Position numbers and translations under genes: made by a program | In this document: positions 1 through 9,083 of the stretch, in pieces | Layout: each line of letters opens with the position of its first letter | Numbering within the stretch: position 1 is the stretch's first letter | Source: Granulicella sp. L46 | Lineage (GTDB): Bacteria; Acidobacteriota; Terriglobia; Terriglobales; Acidobacteriaceae | Length of the DNA stretch: 64,000 nt | NCBI RefSeq assembly: GCF_009765785.1 | Contig: NZ_LMUT01000005.1 | Span: forward strand, 41,777-105,776 | Direction: 5' to 3' | The notes under the pieces: model-generated | Databases searched by the model: none | The model's input: only the letters and a program-made list of their open reading frames with translations | Told to the model about the DNA's origin: nothing

Positions 1-192
1 AACGAGGCTGTGATCCGCGACCTGAAGCGCGTCTCGCGTCCTGGCTGCCGTGTGTATATCGGCAAGGACGAGATCAAGCGCGTGCAGGGCGGCTTGGGCA
101 TCTCGATCATGACTACGCCGAAGGGTGTGATGACGGGTCGTCAGGCGCGCCGCGAGGGCGTTGGCGGCGAGATTCTCTGCGAAGTCTGGTAA
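1..192 (+). CDS. rpsH: 30S ribosomal protein S8, C-terminal part
   Basis: The window opens inside this gene; only the last 63 codons are present, in frame from base 1. S8 binds the central domain of 16S rRNA early in small-subunit assembly and in many bacteria also represses the spc operon. The visible part carries the strongly conserved C-terminal S8 block (GKDEI, GGLGI, then KGVMT and ARREGVGGE) and ends in the usual CEVW. It is followed 103 bp later by rplF, the standard spc order. The identification is secure; the start lies outside the window. Confidence 0.97.
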   Translation, partial: NEAVIRDLKRVSRPGCRVYIGKDEIKRVQGGLGISIMTTPKGVMTGRQARREGVGGEILCEVW

Positions 193-295
193 GAGAAGCG
201 CACGTAGATTTTGGGATTAGAACAAGCGGGTAACCGCCGGCTGCAGTGGAACTCACACGATGTGAGGGACTCGCAAGCCATCAAGGATTGAAGTT

Positions 296-835
296 ATGTC
301 ACGTATCGGCAAGAAGCCCATCACGCTGCCCAAGGGTGTGAAGTACACCGTGCAGAGCAACGTCGTCGTCGTCGAAGGCCCCAAGGGCAAGGTGAACGCC
401 TTGATTCCCGCGGGCATCACCTTCTCGGAGAAGGACGGCGTTCTGACTGTCGAGCGTCCCGATAACGCTCATGCGGCAGTGCATGGACTGGCGCGCGCTC
501 TCGTGTTCAACGCTGTTGAAGGCGTGACGAATGGCTGGAAGAAGGAGCTCGACGTGGTCGGTATCGGATACCGCGTGGAGATGAAGGGTAAGAATACGGT
601 CGTGTTCACGCTCGGCTACTCTCACCCCATCGAGTTCCAGCTGCCGACGGGTATTGAAGTTGCGATTGATCCGAAGCAGACGCATGTGACGGTCTCGGGT
701 ATTGACCGGCAGAAGGTTGGCCAGGTTGCGGCGGATATGCGGTCACTGCGCAAGCCGGATCCATACAAGAACAAGGGTGTTCGTTACTCCGACGAGAAGC
801 TCAAGAAGAAGGTCGGAAAGACGGGCGCTAAGTAA
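296..835 (+). CDS. rplF: 50S ribosomal protein L6
   Basis: L6 sits near the factor-binding site of the large subunit and contacts 23S rRNA. At 179 residues it has the family's normal length. The sequence opens with the typical SRIGKKPI and near residues 152-166 shows the L6 signature [12 protein letters not shown]. The start ATG at 296 fits the N-terminus conserved in the family. It lies between rpsH and rplR as in most spc operons. The last codons are echoed in the spacer just downstream (872-889), suggesting a small duplication of the gene's 3' end. Confidence 0.97.
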   Translation: MSRIGKKPITLPKGVKYTVQSNVVVVEGPKGKVNALIPAGITFSEKDGVLTVERPDNAHAAVHGLARALVFNAVEGVTNGWKKELDVVGIGYRVEMKGKNTVVFTLGYSHPIEFQLPTGIEVAIDPKQTHVTVSGIDRQKVGQVAADMRSLRKPDPYKNKGVRYSDEKLKKKVGKTGAK

Positions 836-895
836 AGTTTGAGCGTACCGGTTCGACGGGCGGTAGCCGTCAAGACGGGCGCTAAATAAACTGAG

Positions 896-925
896 CGGCG
901 GGCGGCATTTGAATGCCGTCCGCCG
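896..925 (+). other. Stable hairpin in the rplF-rplR spacer
   Basis: Two 13-base arms (896-908 and 913-925) pair completely apart from one G-U wobble, around the tetraloop TTGA. The spacer of 156 bp is unusually long for this operon and also carries an 18-bp near-copy of the rplF 3' end (872-889). There is no T-run after the stem, so it does not look like an intrinsic terminator. An RNA processing or stability role within the ribosomal-protein transcript is a guess. Confidence 0.55.
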
Positions 926-991
926 ACTCCCACAAAGATTACCCCGAACGTCGTCAAGCTATGGCGACGCCTTTAGGAAGGAAGAACTACG

Positions 992-1357
992 ATGATCAAT
1001 CTTCGCCAACGCAACAACATTCGCCAGACGGTGCACTCGCGTATCCGCGCCAAGATGTCGGGCACTGCCGAGCGTCCGCGCCTCAATGTGTATCGTTCGC
1101 TCAACCACATCTATACGCAGCTGATCGACGACGCGAATGGTGTCACCATCGCTTCCGCTTCGACCATGACCCCCAAGAGCACAGAGCGTAAGGCCGGCGG
1201 CAACGTGGAAGCGGCGAAGGCTGTGGGCAAGTTGATTGCCGAGCGCGCTAAGGAAAAGGGCATCAAGAAGGTGGTCTTCGATCGCGGCGGCTACCTGTAT
1301 CACGGCCGCATCAAGGCACTGGCCGACGCTGCTCGTGAAGCTGGTTTGGATTTCTAG
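992..1357 (+). CDS. rplR: 50S ribosomal protein L18
   Basis: L18 binds 5S rRNA and helps dock it in the large subunit. The product is 121 residues, as expected. It shows the N-terminal basic region ([15 protein letters not shown]), the RPRLNVYRS block near residues 29-37, and the C-terminal [24 protein letters not shown] that is diagnostic for bacterial L18. GGAAGGAAG lies just upstream of the ATG at 992. It follows L6 and precedes S5 in the standard order. Confidence 0.97.
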   Translation: MINLRQRNNIRQTVHSRIRAKMSGTAERPRLNVYRSLNHIYTQLIDDANGVTIASASTMTPKSTERKAGGNVEAAKAVGKLIAERAKEKGIKKVVFDRGGYLYHGRIKALADAAREAGLDF

Positions 1358-1452
1358 TAAGGATCAATAGAACGCGTTAGACGTTCAAAAAACGCAGCGC
1401 TGACTGCAACCTCCGGACCGGTGTGCCGGGGAGAAAAATAGAGGAAATAACG

Positions 1453-1962
1453 ATGGCAATACAGAAGAAGAGACTCGACGGAAACCGGATGAACCTGAAG
1501 GATGAGGTTGTGTCCATCAATCGCGTAACCAAGGTCGTCAAGGGCGGCAAGAACATGTCGTTTGCGGCGCTGGTAATCGTGGGCGATCCTGCTGAGGGCG
1601 TGGTTGGCTACGGCTCAGGTAAGGCGAAAGAAGTTCCGCAGGCGATCCGCAAGGGCATCGAAGCGGCGAAGAAGAATTTGATCAAGGTGAACTTGACCGG
1701 CTACACCATTCCGCACGTGGCGCTGGGTCACTACGGTGCTGGTGAAGTTCTGCTGAAGCCGGCTCCTGAAGGTACTGGCATCATCGCGGGCAAGACTGTT
1801 CGCGCCGTGATGACCGCCGCGGGTGTGCAGAATGTGCTGACCAAGAGCCTCGGCTCCGCCAATCCGCACAACGTGATCAAGGCTACGTTCGACGCACTCA
1901 CGCAGCTGCGCGATAAGGCAGAAGTTGCTGCGCTGCGTGGCAAGTCTGTGGACGAGCTGTAA
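1453..1962 (+). CDS. rpsE: 30S ribosomal protein S5
   Basis: S5 contributes to decoding accuracy and mRNA unwinding at the entry channel. The product is 169 residues. It has the N-terminal double-stranded RNA-binding-like domain ([18 protein letters not shown]) followed by the S5 signature [14 protein letters not shown] and a C-terminal domain ending GKSVDEL. A GTG at 1423 could add ten residues, but the ATG at 1453 has GAGGAAA at good spacing and begins at the normal point of the family, so the shorter start was chosen. Confidence 0.96.
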   Translation: MAIQKKRLDGNRMNLKDEVVSINRVTKVVKGGKNMSFAALVIVGDPAEGVVGYGSGKAKEVPQAIRKGIEAAKKNLIKVNLTGYTIPHVALGHYGAGEVLLKPAPEGTGIIAGKTVRAVMTAAGVQNVLTKSLGSANPHNVIKATFDALTQLRDKAEVAALRGKSVDEL

Positions 1963-2012
1963 ACCAGTTTCGCCGAGTGCAAGAGATTCGTAAGTTTATT
2001 TAGGAGTTCGTT

Positions 2013-2198
2013 ATGGCTGATATTGCCAAGATCAAGATCCAGTACTTCCGTTCGCAGATCTGCACGCCTGTGAAGCACAAGCTCGTTGTAAAGGGCCTGG
2101 GCTTTACGCGCCTCAATCAGATTGTCGAGCGCGAGGACACAGCGTCGATCCGCGGCATGGTGAAGAAGATTCCTCACCTTGTTCGTATTCTCGACTAG
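2013..2198 (+). CDS. rpmD: 50S ribosomal protein L30
   Basis: A 61-residue large-subunit protein with the compact L30 fold. The recognisable core is KIKIQYFRSQICTPVKHK, then VVKGLGF and LNQIVEREDTASIRGMVKKI, which matches the family order (KGLGLR...DTPAVRGMI). The Shine-Dalgarno TTTAGGAG lies 7-8 bases before the ATG at 2013. L30 is absent from some bacterial lineages but is present here in its usual position between S5 and L15. Confidence 0.95.
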   Translation: MADIAKIKIQYFRSQICTPVKHKLVVKGLGFTRLNQIVEREDTASIRGMVKKIPHLVRILD

Positions 2199-2267
2199 TT
2201 TATTTCGCCTCCATTTCGAGGCCACCACATGCGAGTCAGGCGGCAGCCTGGCGTTAGCGAGGAAATC

Positions 2268-2735
2268 ATGGCACTGAATCTCAGCAATCTGAAGGCGCCC
2301 AAGAAGGCGAATGAAAACAAGAAGCGCGTTGGCCGCGGTATGGGCTCGGGTATGGGTAAGACCTCGACGCGTGGCCACAAGGGCCAGGGTTCGCGGTCGG
2401 GTTCAAGCCTGATGCGCGGGTTCGAAGGCGGCCAGATGCCGCTGCACCGCCGCCTGCCGAAGCGTGGCTTTACGAACATCTTCCGCGTGGAATATGCGGT
2501 TCTTGGACTCGATACCATTGCCGAGCTCAACGAGAGCGAGTTGACGCTCGAGAAGCTGACCGAGCACGGCATCTTGAAGAAGCGCAACGGCTTAGTGAAG
2601 GTCCTGGCGAACGGCGAGTTGAAGTCGGCCGTTACAGTGCATGCGCACAAGTTCTCGAAGGCGGCCCAGAAGGCCATCGAGGCAGCCGGCGGCAAGGCCA
2701 TCGTCATCGGCGGCGAAGCTGCTCCGGCAGCGTAA
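2268..2735 (+). CDS. rplO: 50S ribosomal protein L15
   Basis: L15 is a late-assembly large-subunit protein. The product is 155 residues with the flexible basic N-terminal extension typical of L15 (RVGRGMGSGMGKTSTRGHKG, residues about 22-41), then FEGGQMPLHRRLPKRGF. The C-terminal half ends with the conserved 'A-A-G-G' run. An in-frame ATG at 2229 exists, but the ATG at 2268 has GAGGAAAT directly upstream and starts MALNLSNL as expected, so it is preferred. It lies between L30 and SecY. Confidence 0.95.
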   Translation: MALNLSNLKAPKKANENKKRVGRGMGSGMGKTSTRGHKGQGSRSGSSLMRGFEGGQMPLHRRLPKRGFTNIFRVEYAVLGLDTIAELNESELTLEKLTEHGILKKRNGLVKVLANGELKSAVTVHAHKFSKAAQKAIEAAGGKAIVIGGEAAPAA

Positions 2736-2900
2736 AGAATCGGGCCGGGGACAAGCGCCCCGGCCAATTTTGCTTCTGCGCTGTTCGCGAAATATTGCGC
2801 GTAGAATATTGTTCAAGCACTCCAGCAGAGTGGTCGCATCAGGCAAATAACGCCGGCGGCTCTCCGCTCCCAAATCTTCGGTTCAAGGCCTCAAACTTCG

Positions 2901-4313
2901 ATGCTCGAGAAATTCCTCAACATCTTCCGCATTCCGGATCTACGCAAGCGCATCGGCTTCACGCTCTTTCTGCTTGCGGTCTACCGTCTGGGCGCACATA
3001 TTCCCACGCCTGGCATCGACGCCGCCAAGCTCTCGCAGTTCTTTAATCAGAACGCCGGCGGAGCTCTCGGCCTGCTAGACCTTTTTAACGGCGGCAACCT
3101 GCGGAAGCTGACGGTGTTTGCCCTGGGCATCATGCCGTACATCACCGCATCCATCATCTTCCAGCTGCTCACGGTCATCTATGAGCCGTTGGCGAAGCTG
3201 CAGAAGGAAGGTGAGCTTGGCCGTCGCAAGATCACCCAGTGGACCCGTTATGTCACGGTTCTGCTTGCGGTTGTGCAGAGCTTCTTTATCGGCCTGACGC
3301 TGACCAGCACCGCAACCGGCGAGACGATGGTGACTCTCAGCAAGGGCGAGTTCCTGCCGCTCTGCGTGATCACGCTGACCGCCGGAACAGCCTTCATCAT
3401 GTGGCTGGGTGAGCAGATCACTGAACGCGGCATTGGCAACGGCATGTCGCTGCTGATCTTTACTGGCATTGTAGTTGGTCTGCCACGCGGCATCGCCGAT
3501 CTCTATCAGAAAGCTGCGACCCAGGCATGGGGCGGCTTCACGCCGATTGCCATCGTACTGTTGATCGTCATCATGGTCGCGGTGGTCGCGTTCATCGTCT
3601 TCGTGGAGCGCTCTGAGCGTCGAATTCCAATTCAATCTGCGAAGCGCATGGTGGGCCGGCGCATGACGCAGGCTTCCAATAGCTTCCTGCCGCTCAAGGT
3701 GAACTCGGGCGGCGTGATGCCGGTCATCTTTGCGGCTTCGATTCTGTCGGCGCCGTTGTTGCTGCAGAACGTTAGCCTGTTTGGTTCTGGCCCTCTGCGT
3801 GACACCAGCTTCCTTGGCCCGATCTTCCGTGCTCTCGGGCCAGCCGAGCCCTGGTATGTCGTGCTCTACATGCTGGCGATCATCTTCTTTGCTTACTTCT
3901 ATATTTCCATCATTTTCCGTCCCGACGACATCGCGGACAACATGCGGAAGTATGGCAGCTTCATTCCAGGCATCCGACCGGGCAAGCGGACCTCCGACTT
4001 CATCAACGACGTGCTGACTCGCATCACGCTCGTTGGTGCTCTCTATCTCGTCGCCATCTCGATTATCCCGATGTTCCTGATGTCGGGTATTCACTTCAAC
4101 CATCTCTGGTTGATCGGCGGCATCTTTGACCGCATGCCGACTTGGGTGACCAATGGACTTGGGCTTAACTTCTACTTCGGCGGCACGTCGTTGCTGATCG
4201 TCGTGGGTGTCGCGATGGATACGGTGCAGCAGGTAGAGGCGCAGCTGATCATGCGCCACTATGACGGCTTCAGTCCGAAGTCGGGTCGCATTCGCGGTCG
4301 CCGCAGCTGGTAG
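2901..4313 (+). CDS. secY: Preprotein translocase subunit SecY
   Basis: SecY forms the protein-conducting channel of the Sec translocon in the inner membrane, with SecE and SecG. The 470-residue product begins LEKFLNIFRIPDLRKRIGFT and contains the conserved second cytoplasmic and pore-region motifs (MPYITASIIFQLL, GELGRRKITQWTRY, ERGIGNGMSLLIF), followed by about ten hydrophobic segments. The loop motif FVERSERRIPIQSAKRM lies near residues 234-250. The C-terminus GFSPKSGRIRGRRSW is basic. It ends the ribosomal part of the operon and is followed by an intrinsic terminator. Confidence 0.97.
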   Translation: MLEKFLNIFRIPDLRKRIGFTLFLLAVYRLGAHIPTPGIDAAKLSQFFNQNAGGALGLLDLFNGGNLRKLTVFALGIMPYITASIIFQLLTVIYEPLAKLQKEGELGRRKITQWTRYVTVLLAVVQSFFIGLTLTSTATGETMVTLSKGEFLPLCVITLTAGTAFIMWLGEQITERGIGNGMSLLIFTGIVVGLPRGIADLYQKAATQAWGGFTPIAIVLLIVIMVAVVAFIVFVERSERRIPIQSAKRMVGRRMTQASNSFLPLKVNSGGVMPVIFAASILSAPLLLQNVSLFGSGPLRDTSFLGPIFRALGPAEPWYVVLYMLAIIFFAYFYISIIFRPDDIADNMRKYGSFIPGIRPGKRTSDFINDVLTRITLVGALYLVAISIIPMFLMSGIHFNHLWLIGGIFDRMPTWVTNGLGLNFYFGGTSLLIVVGVAMDTVQQVEAQLIMRHYDGFSPKSGRIRGRRSW

Positions 4314-4342
4314 TCGCTCTCAGCCTCTTGTAGTACGCAAGT

Positions 4343-4375
4343 ACCCAGGTCTGGAGTCTCGGACCTGGGTTTTTA
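4343..4375 (+). terminator. Intrinsic terminator after secY
   Basis: A perfect nine-base stem, ACCCAGGTC (4343-4351) and GACCTGGGT (4362-4370), with a ten-base loop is followed directly by TTTTT. It lies between secY and adk, so adk and map either rely on read-through or have their own promoter. Confidence 0.85.
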
Positions 4376-4425
4376 CTGAGGGTTGGATAATAGATTTTTG
4401 CTGAGAGCTTCAGTAGGACGTTGCA

Positions 4426-5151
4426 ATGGAAGCATCGATGATTCGCATGACCGACCCTGTGACCAACTCGACCGCGTTTTTGCCTGGACCTGTGCTTTTG
4501 CTTGGCGCGCCGGGTGTTGGAAAGGGAACGCAGGCCAAGCGGCTGATGGATGAGTTTGGCATTCCGCAGATTTCAACCGGCGATCTGCTTCGCGAGCATC
4601 GCAGGAACCATACACCGCTGGGCATGATGGCTGATGAGTTGATGGCCACGGGGCAGCTGGTTCCGGACGACCTGGTGAACCAGATGGTCGCGACGCGACT
4701 GACGGAGCCGGACACAGGGCGCGGCTACATCCTCGACGGATTTCCGCGCACGCTCAACCAGGCAGAGTGGCTGGACGGACAGCTTGCGAATTCGACCTTG
4801 CCGGTGGTTGCCGTGAGCATCGTGGTGCCGGAGCGCATTCTGCTGGAGCGCATTACGGGACGCCTGACTTGCCCGGTCTGCGGGACCATCTACAATCGAT
4901 ACTCTGAACCACCGCTTGCGGCGGGTATTTGCGATCGCGAGGGCGCAGAGCTTGTGCAGCGAGCGGATGATACTGAGCCGGTGTTCTACGAACGGATGAA
5001 GGCGTTCGAGGCGAAGACCTCAGACGTAATCGAGTACTATCGGGCCCAAGACAGCCGTTTTGCCGAGGTTGATGGGAATCTTCCTGTCGATGAGGTAATG
5101 CAGTCTATCCGCGCAACGCTGTTCCGGTTGCGCCACTATACGGAGTCGTAG
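4426..5151 (+). CDS. adk: Adenylate kinase
   Basis: Catalyses the reversible transfer of phosphate between ATP and AMP to give two ADP in the cytoplasm. The P-loop GAPGVGKGT is at residues 27-35, then QISTGDLLRE (AMP site) and GFPRTLNQAEW. The lid contains CPVCGTIYN and, further on, CDREG, so it is of the long, zinc-binding type. At 241 residues it is longer than the usual 210-220, with about 20 extra residues before the first strand. The ATG at 4426 has AGGA at suitable spacing; internal ATGs at 4438 and 4447 are possible alternatives. Confidence 0.95.
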   Translation: MEASMIRMTDPVTNSTAFLPGPVLLLGAPGVGKGTQAKRLMDEFGIPQISTGDLLREHRRNHTPLGMMADELMATGQLVPDDLVNQMVATRLTEPDTGRGYILDGFPRTLNQAEWLDGQLANSTLPVVAVSIVVPERILLERITGRLTCPVCGTIYNRYSEPPLAAGICDREGAELVQRADDTEPVFYERMKAFEAKTSDVIEYYRAQDSRFAEVDGNLPVDEVMQSIRATLFRLRHYTES

Positions 5152-5188
5152 AGAGACTTCGGTCATCGAATGGTTTGGCTTTTGAGTT

Positions 5189-5938
5189 ATGGCAATCCTG
5201 ATCAAATCCGAGGCTGAGATTGAGAAGATGCGCATCTCAGGCGTCGCGCTGCGTAAGGTGCACGACGCGGTGAAGAGTGTTGTGCGCGTTGGTGCGACGA
5301 CGATGGATCTCGAGCGCGCCGCGGTAGCCAAGGTGAAAGAGCTGGGCGTGAAGCCAGCGTTTCTGGACTATCACGGATATCCGGCGGTGCTCTGCACATC
5401 CGTGAACAACGAGGTTATCCACGGAATTCCCAACGACAAGCGCGTGCTGCACGAGGGAGATGTGGTCTCGGTCGACTGTGGCGTGATCGTTGATGGCTAC
5501 TACTCCGATGCTGCTGTAACGCATCCGGTTGGGAAGATCTCAGCGTCGGCTGAGAAGCTGTTGCGCGTTACCGAGGCATCCCTCTATGCCGCGATTGATA
5601 AGGCTTTGGTTGGGGGGCGGCTCTTCGATATCTCGCACGCAGTTCAGGCGATTTGCGAGGCTGAAGGCTATGGTGTGGTGCGCGAATTCGTCGGTCATGG
5701 GATTGGCAAGAGCATGCATGAAGATCCGCAGGTGCCGAACTATGGCGACGCTGGCAAAGGGCCGCGGCTGAAGGCGGGAATGGTGCTGGCTATTGAGCCG
5801 ATGATCAACATCGGGTCTGCCGAAGTGAAGGTGCTCGAGGACGGTTGGACTGCGATCACGGTGGATGGCAGCATCAGCGCGCATTTCGAGCACACGGTCG
5901 CTATCACCAAAGACGGCCCTGTCATCCTCACCCGTTAG
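5189..5938 (+). CDS. map: Methionine aminopeptidase, type I
   Basis: Removes the initiator methionine from nascent proteins; a two-metal M24A peptidase. The 249-residue product opens IKSEAEIEKMRISG and shows the substrate and metal-site blocks: LDYHGYPAVLCTSVNNEVIHGIP, VSVDCGVIVDGYYSDAA (two metal-binding aspartates), GHGIGKSMHEDPQVPNYG (metal histidine), AIEPMIN and the closing FEHTVAI (metal glutamates). It follows adk with a 37-bp gap, the common adk-map pairing after secY. No infA or alpha operon follows in this genome. Confidence 0.96.
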   Translation: MAILIKSEAEIEKMRISGVALRKVHDAVKSVVRVGATTMDLERAAVAKVKELGVKPAFLDYHGYPAVLCTSVNNEVIHGIPNDKRVLHEGDVVSVDCGVIVDGYYSDAAVTHPVGKISASAEKLLRVTEASLYAAIDKALVGGRLFDISHAVQAICEAEGYGVVREFVGHGIGKSMHEDPQVPNYGDAGKGPRLKAGMVLAIEPMINIGSAEVKVLEDGWTAITVDGSISAHFEHTVAITKDGPVILTR

Positions 5939-6014
5939 AAAAGTTCGTTGGATGGATGATGTTGATTTGGAATCAGCAGCAAATTTCTCCTGGCTTAACC
6001 ATTGTGAGAGCTAC

Positions 6015-6536
6015 ATGGAAATAACAGATGCGGTCGAGTCAGACATTCCTGCAATCACCGAAATTTACAACGACGTGATTCGGACCTCAACGGCGATCTT
6101 CAATGATGCTCCTGTGTCTGTAGAGGATAGGGTCGCCTGGTGGAAGGCACGCGCTGCGCAGGGCTATCCAGTGCTGGTAGCAAACGATGAGAACGGGATT
6201 GCGGGATTCGCAACCTTTGGGGATTTCCGGCCGTGGCCTGGATATCGATTTACAGTCGAGGGAACTATTCACATTGATTCTTCGGCACGCCGCAAAGGCG
6301 TCGGCGCCGCGCTGCTAGAGGTGCTGATTGCGCGCGCGCGAATTGCCGGGAAGCATGTAATGGTGGCTGGAGTTGACTCGGCGAACATCGCATCTCTGCG
6401 TTTCCTTGAGCAGTCAGGATTTGAACGCGTCGGCCATCTACGCGAGGTTGGGAACAAGTTTGGACGATTCCTGGACCTGGTATTTCTCCAATACATGCTC
6501 GACCCAGCATCCGCGCCGCCAAGCAAACTTAGTTAA
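6015..6536 (+). CDS. GNAT family N-acetyltransferase, phosphinothricin acetyltransferase-like
   Basis: Predicted to transfer acetyl from acetyl-CoA to an amino group; the closest family type is Pat/YwnH. The 173-residue product has the family N-terminus (AVESDIPAITEIYNDVIRTSTAIF), the loop GFATFGDFRPWPGYRFTVEG, the CoA-binding stretch RRKGVGAALLEVLIARA and the late motif NIASLRFLEQSGFERVGHLRE. The same frame is open back to 5865, overlapping map, but the ATG at 6015 with GAGAG upstream gives the normal family start. Its stop overlaps the stop of the convergent reductase gene by a few bases. Substrate is unknown. Confidence 0.85.
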   Translation: MEITDAVESDIPAITEIYNDVIRTSTAIFNDAPVSVEDRVAWWKARAAQGYPVLVANDENGIAGFATFGDFRPWPGYRFTVEGTIHIDSSARRKGVGAALLEVLIARARIAGKHVMVAGVDSANIASLRFLEQSGFERVGHLREVGNKFGRFLDLVFLQYMLDPASAPPSKLS

Positions 6537-7525
6537 ACGTGCTCTGCGAGAAAGTCACCGATCTCCCGGAACTCGTCTTCGGACAGCCGAAACGTTGCCG
6601 CCGGAAGCACGCCGTCTACCTGCTCGCCACTGCGTCCGCCAACAATGGCCGCGGTGATCGCTGGGTTATGAAGCGTCCAGGCAATTGCTACAACGCCGGG
6701 GTCCACTTTGTGGCGTTTGCCTATGCTGCGCAACAGCTCTACGAGCTCCAGATTGCGCGAAATGAGTGGCTCTTGAAACTGCTTCGAGTTGCGGCGAAAG
6801 TCGTCCTGCGGCATTTTCGCGATGCGTTCCTTTGTCATGGCGCCCGTGAGTAGACCTGACTGCATCGGCGAATAGTTGATCACGCCGATGTTGTGTTTCT
6901 GGCAGAAGGGCAGGATCTCCGCTTCGATCGAACGGTTGATCATCGAATAAGGCGGTTGCAGAGACGTAATTGGCGCTATCTTCAAGGCGCGTTCCATCTG
7001 TGCCACACTGAAGTTTGACACGCCGATGTAGCGCACCTTCCCCTCCCGCTGCAGGTCAGCCATCGTCGTCCAGCCCTCTTCGATCTCCTCATCCGGGACG
7101 GGCCAGTGGATCTGGTAGAGGTCAATTACGTCGACCTTCAGGCGCCGCAGGCTTCCCTCAACTTCTTCGCGAATCTTCTTTAGCGTTTGAACGATCTTGC
7201 GGTCGGCGCCCCAGGTCATGGCGCACTTGGTAAAAATCAACGGCTTGGCGCCGGTGGACTTTAGCGCGGTGCCTACAACTTCTTCCGAGTGTCCCAGGCC
7301 ATAAACTGCGGCTGTATCAATCCAGTTGATCCCCGCGTCAAGCGCACGATGGATCGCTTCGATCGACTTTCTATCCTCCTGCGGTCCCCAGGCGTACTGC
7401 CAATCGCCGCCGCCAATGGCCCAGGCTCCAAAGCCGATGGCCGTCAGTTGCAGATCGGAGTTTCCGAGTTGTCGGGTGCTTCCCAGGACGTGAGCGCGAG
7501 ATTCTGTTGCAGATGATGAACTCAT
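6533..7525 (-). CDS. Aldo/keto reductase
   Basis: NADPH-dependent (by family) oxidoreductase with a TIM-barrel fold, 330 residues. The catalytic tetrad can be read as Asp70, Tyr75, Lys100 and His140 (NWIDTAAVYG, FTK, YQIHWP). The coenzyme region towards the C-terminus includes SPMQSGLLTG and VVAIAWTLHNPAITAAIVGGRS. It most resembles the general-stress/YhdN type of family 11. It lies alone, convergent with the acetyltransferase gene and divergent from ndh. The natural substrate cannot be told from the sequence. Confidence 0.9.
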   Translation of the reverse strand: MSSSSATESRAHVLGSTRQLGNSDLQLTAIGFGAWAIGGGDWQYAWGPQEDRKSIEAIHRALDAGINWIDTAAVYGLGHSEEVVGTALKSTGAKPLIFTKCAMTWGADRKIVQTLKKIREEVEGSLRRLKVDVIDLYQIHWPVPDEEIEEGWTTMADLQREGKVRYIGVSNFSVAQMERALKIAPITSLQPPYSMINRSIEAEILPFCQKHNIGVINYSPMQSGLLTGAMTKERIAKMPQDDFRRNSKQFQEPLISRNLELVELLRSIGKRHKVDPGVVAIAWTLHNPAITAAIVGGRSGEQVDGVLPAATFRLSEDEFREIGDFLAEHV

Positions 7526-7668
7526 ACCTATTTTGGATGCACAGGAGCGGGCCGGGGCTTCATGAGATCAATGCCCGTATGATTGAAAAAGCGATATCCA
7601 TCCGCGCGATCAAGCATCAAAATACTGAAAGACTTTCCGAACGATAGAGTTACGGAGGCTAGACCGAG

Positions 7669-9003
7669 ATGCCTGCTGCAAATCCAAACCGCGAACGATC
7701 GCGAGTCGTGATTATCGGTGCGGGATTTGCCGGAATCAAGGCAGCGCAGAAGCTCGGAAAACTTCCGGTCGATGTGACGATCATTGATCGAAAAAACCAT
7801 CATACGTTTCAACCTCTTTTGTACCAGGTGGCACTTGCGGTGCTTTCGCCTGGCGACATCGCCCAGCCAATCCGTGCGATTCTGCACAAAAATCGCAATA
7901 CTGAAGTGGTCATGGACGAGGTGCTTGCGATCGACACAACAGCGAGGCAGGTCTCGGTGGCCAGCGGCGCGATCATGGCATACGACTATCTAATCGTCGC
8001 CACTGGGTCGACGCATAGCTACTTCGGTCACGAGGAATGGGCGAAGATAGCGCCAGGCCTGAAGACAATTGAAGATGCTACCGACATTCGCCGCCGTGTG
8101 TTGCTCGCGTTCGAGTATGCCGAGCGACAGATGCTCGAGACTGGTGCGCATCCACCGCTGCGGTTCGTTGTCGTCGGAGGAGGGCCGACGGGAGTGGAAC
8201 TGGCGGGCGCAATCTCCGACATCTCGAAGCTGTATATGACGAAAGATTTCCGGCACATCGACACCAAGACTGCCGAGGTACTGATCGTCGAAGGCGGGCC
8301 GCAGATTCTGGGGATGTATCCGGAAGATCTGCAGAAGAAGGCGCTTGAGCAGCTACACGGGCTCGGAGTGGAAGTTCGCTGTGGCGCTCGCGTTACCGAC
8401 ATTCAACCCGGCTTCGTGATGGTGGGCGAGGAGCGCATTGAGAGCGTTTGCACGTTATGGGCAGCGGGTGTGGCGCCTTCGCCCCTGGGGAAGATGCTCG
8501 GGGTGGAGCTCGACAAAAAGGGGTGCGTGCTGGTGAATGAACGCCTCAACCCTAAGAATCGGCCCGAGATTTTTGTCTGCGGCGATCTGGCGCACTTCGA
8601 GCAGGATGGGAAACAGGTTCCCGGAGTGGCGCAGCCCGCCATGCAGATGGGCGACTATGCGGCCAAGCGGATTGGGTTGCTTGCGGCACGGTCAGACAAA
8701 GCGGCTTATCAGAAGCCATTTCGTTATTTCGATAAGGGCGACATGGCGACCATCGGCCGCAAGGCAGCGGTCGCCCGCATCGTTTGGCCGTTCCATGCGA
8801 ACTGGAGCGGCTTCATTGCGTGGATGACCTGGATGTTTGTTCACATCTTTTTCCTTATCGGCTTCCGTAATCGCTACTCCGTCTTTCTAAGCTGGGCATT
8901 TACCTATATCACTGAGCAAGATGGAGTTCGGCTCATTGTGGGATCGCAGAACCTGCCCGGCTGGGAGCTGCTGGCAGCGACGGACAATAGCGACAAGAAC
9001 TAA
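7669..9003 (+). CDS. ndh: Type II NADH:quinone oxidoreductase
   Basis: A single-subunit, non-proton-pumping NADH dehydrogenase that passes electrons from NADH to membrane quinone. The 444-residue product has an N-terminal FAD dinucleotide fold (VVIIGAGFAGIKAAQKL) followed by NHHTFQPLLYQVA, a motif typical of Ndh. A second dinucleotide fold for NADH is seen at RFVVVGGGPTGVELAGAI, and the second FAD contact at FVCGDLA with VAQPAMQMG. The C-terminal 70 residues hold a hydrophobic segment (WMTWMFVHIFFLIGFRNR) likely to anchor it to the membrane. ATG at 7669 is preceded by a weak GAG. It sits 80 bp before the oxalate decarboxylase gene on the same strand. Confidence 0.9.
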   Translation: MPAANPNRERSRVVIIGAGFAGIKAAQKLGKLPVDVTIIDRKNHHTFQPLLYQVALAVLSPGDIAQPIRAILHKNRNTEVVMDEVLAIDTTARQVSVASGAIMAYDYLIVATGSTHSYFGHEEWAKIAPGLKTIEDATDIRRRVLLAFEYAERQMLETGAHPPLRFVVVGGGPTGVELAGAISDISKLYMTKDFRHIDTKTAEVLIVEGGPQILGMYPEDLQKKALEQLHGLGVEVRCGARVTDIQPGFVMVGEERIESVCTLWAAGVAPSPLGKMLGVELDKKGCVLVNERLNPKNRPEIFVCGDLAHFEQDGKQVPGVAQPAMQMGDYAAKRIGLLAARSDKAAYQKPFRYFDKGDMATIGRKAAVARIVWPFHANWSGFIAWMTWMFVHIFFLIGFRNRYSVFLSWAFTYITEQDGVRLIVGSQNLPGWELLAATDNSDKN

Positions 9004-9083
9004 GCAGGGGGATCGGTCAATGGAAGATTCCAGCGACTCGCGCTGTGGCAAGGTCGTCCAAGAATTAGTTAGGAGTTCACCCA

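Noticed and set aside
3075..4259. Long reading frame antisense to secY
   Set aside because: It is an artefact of high-GC codon usage in secY; composition is His/Asp/Arg-rich with no domain and no ribosome site.
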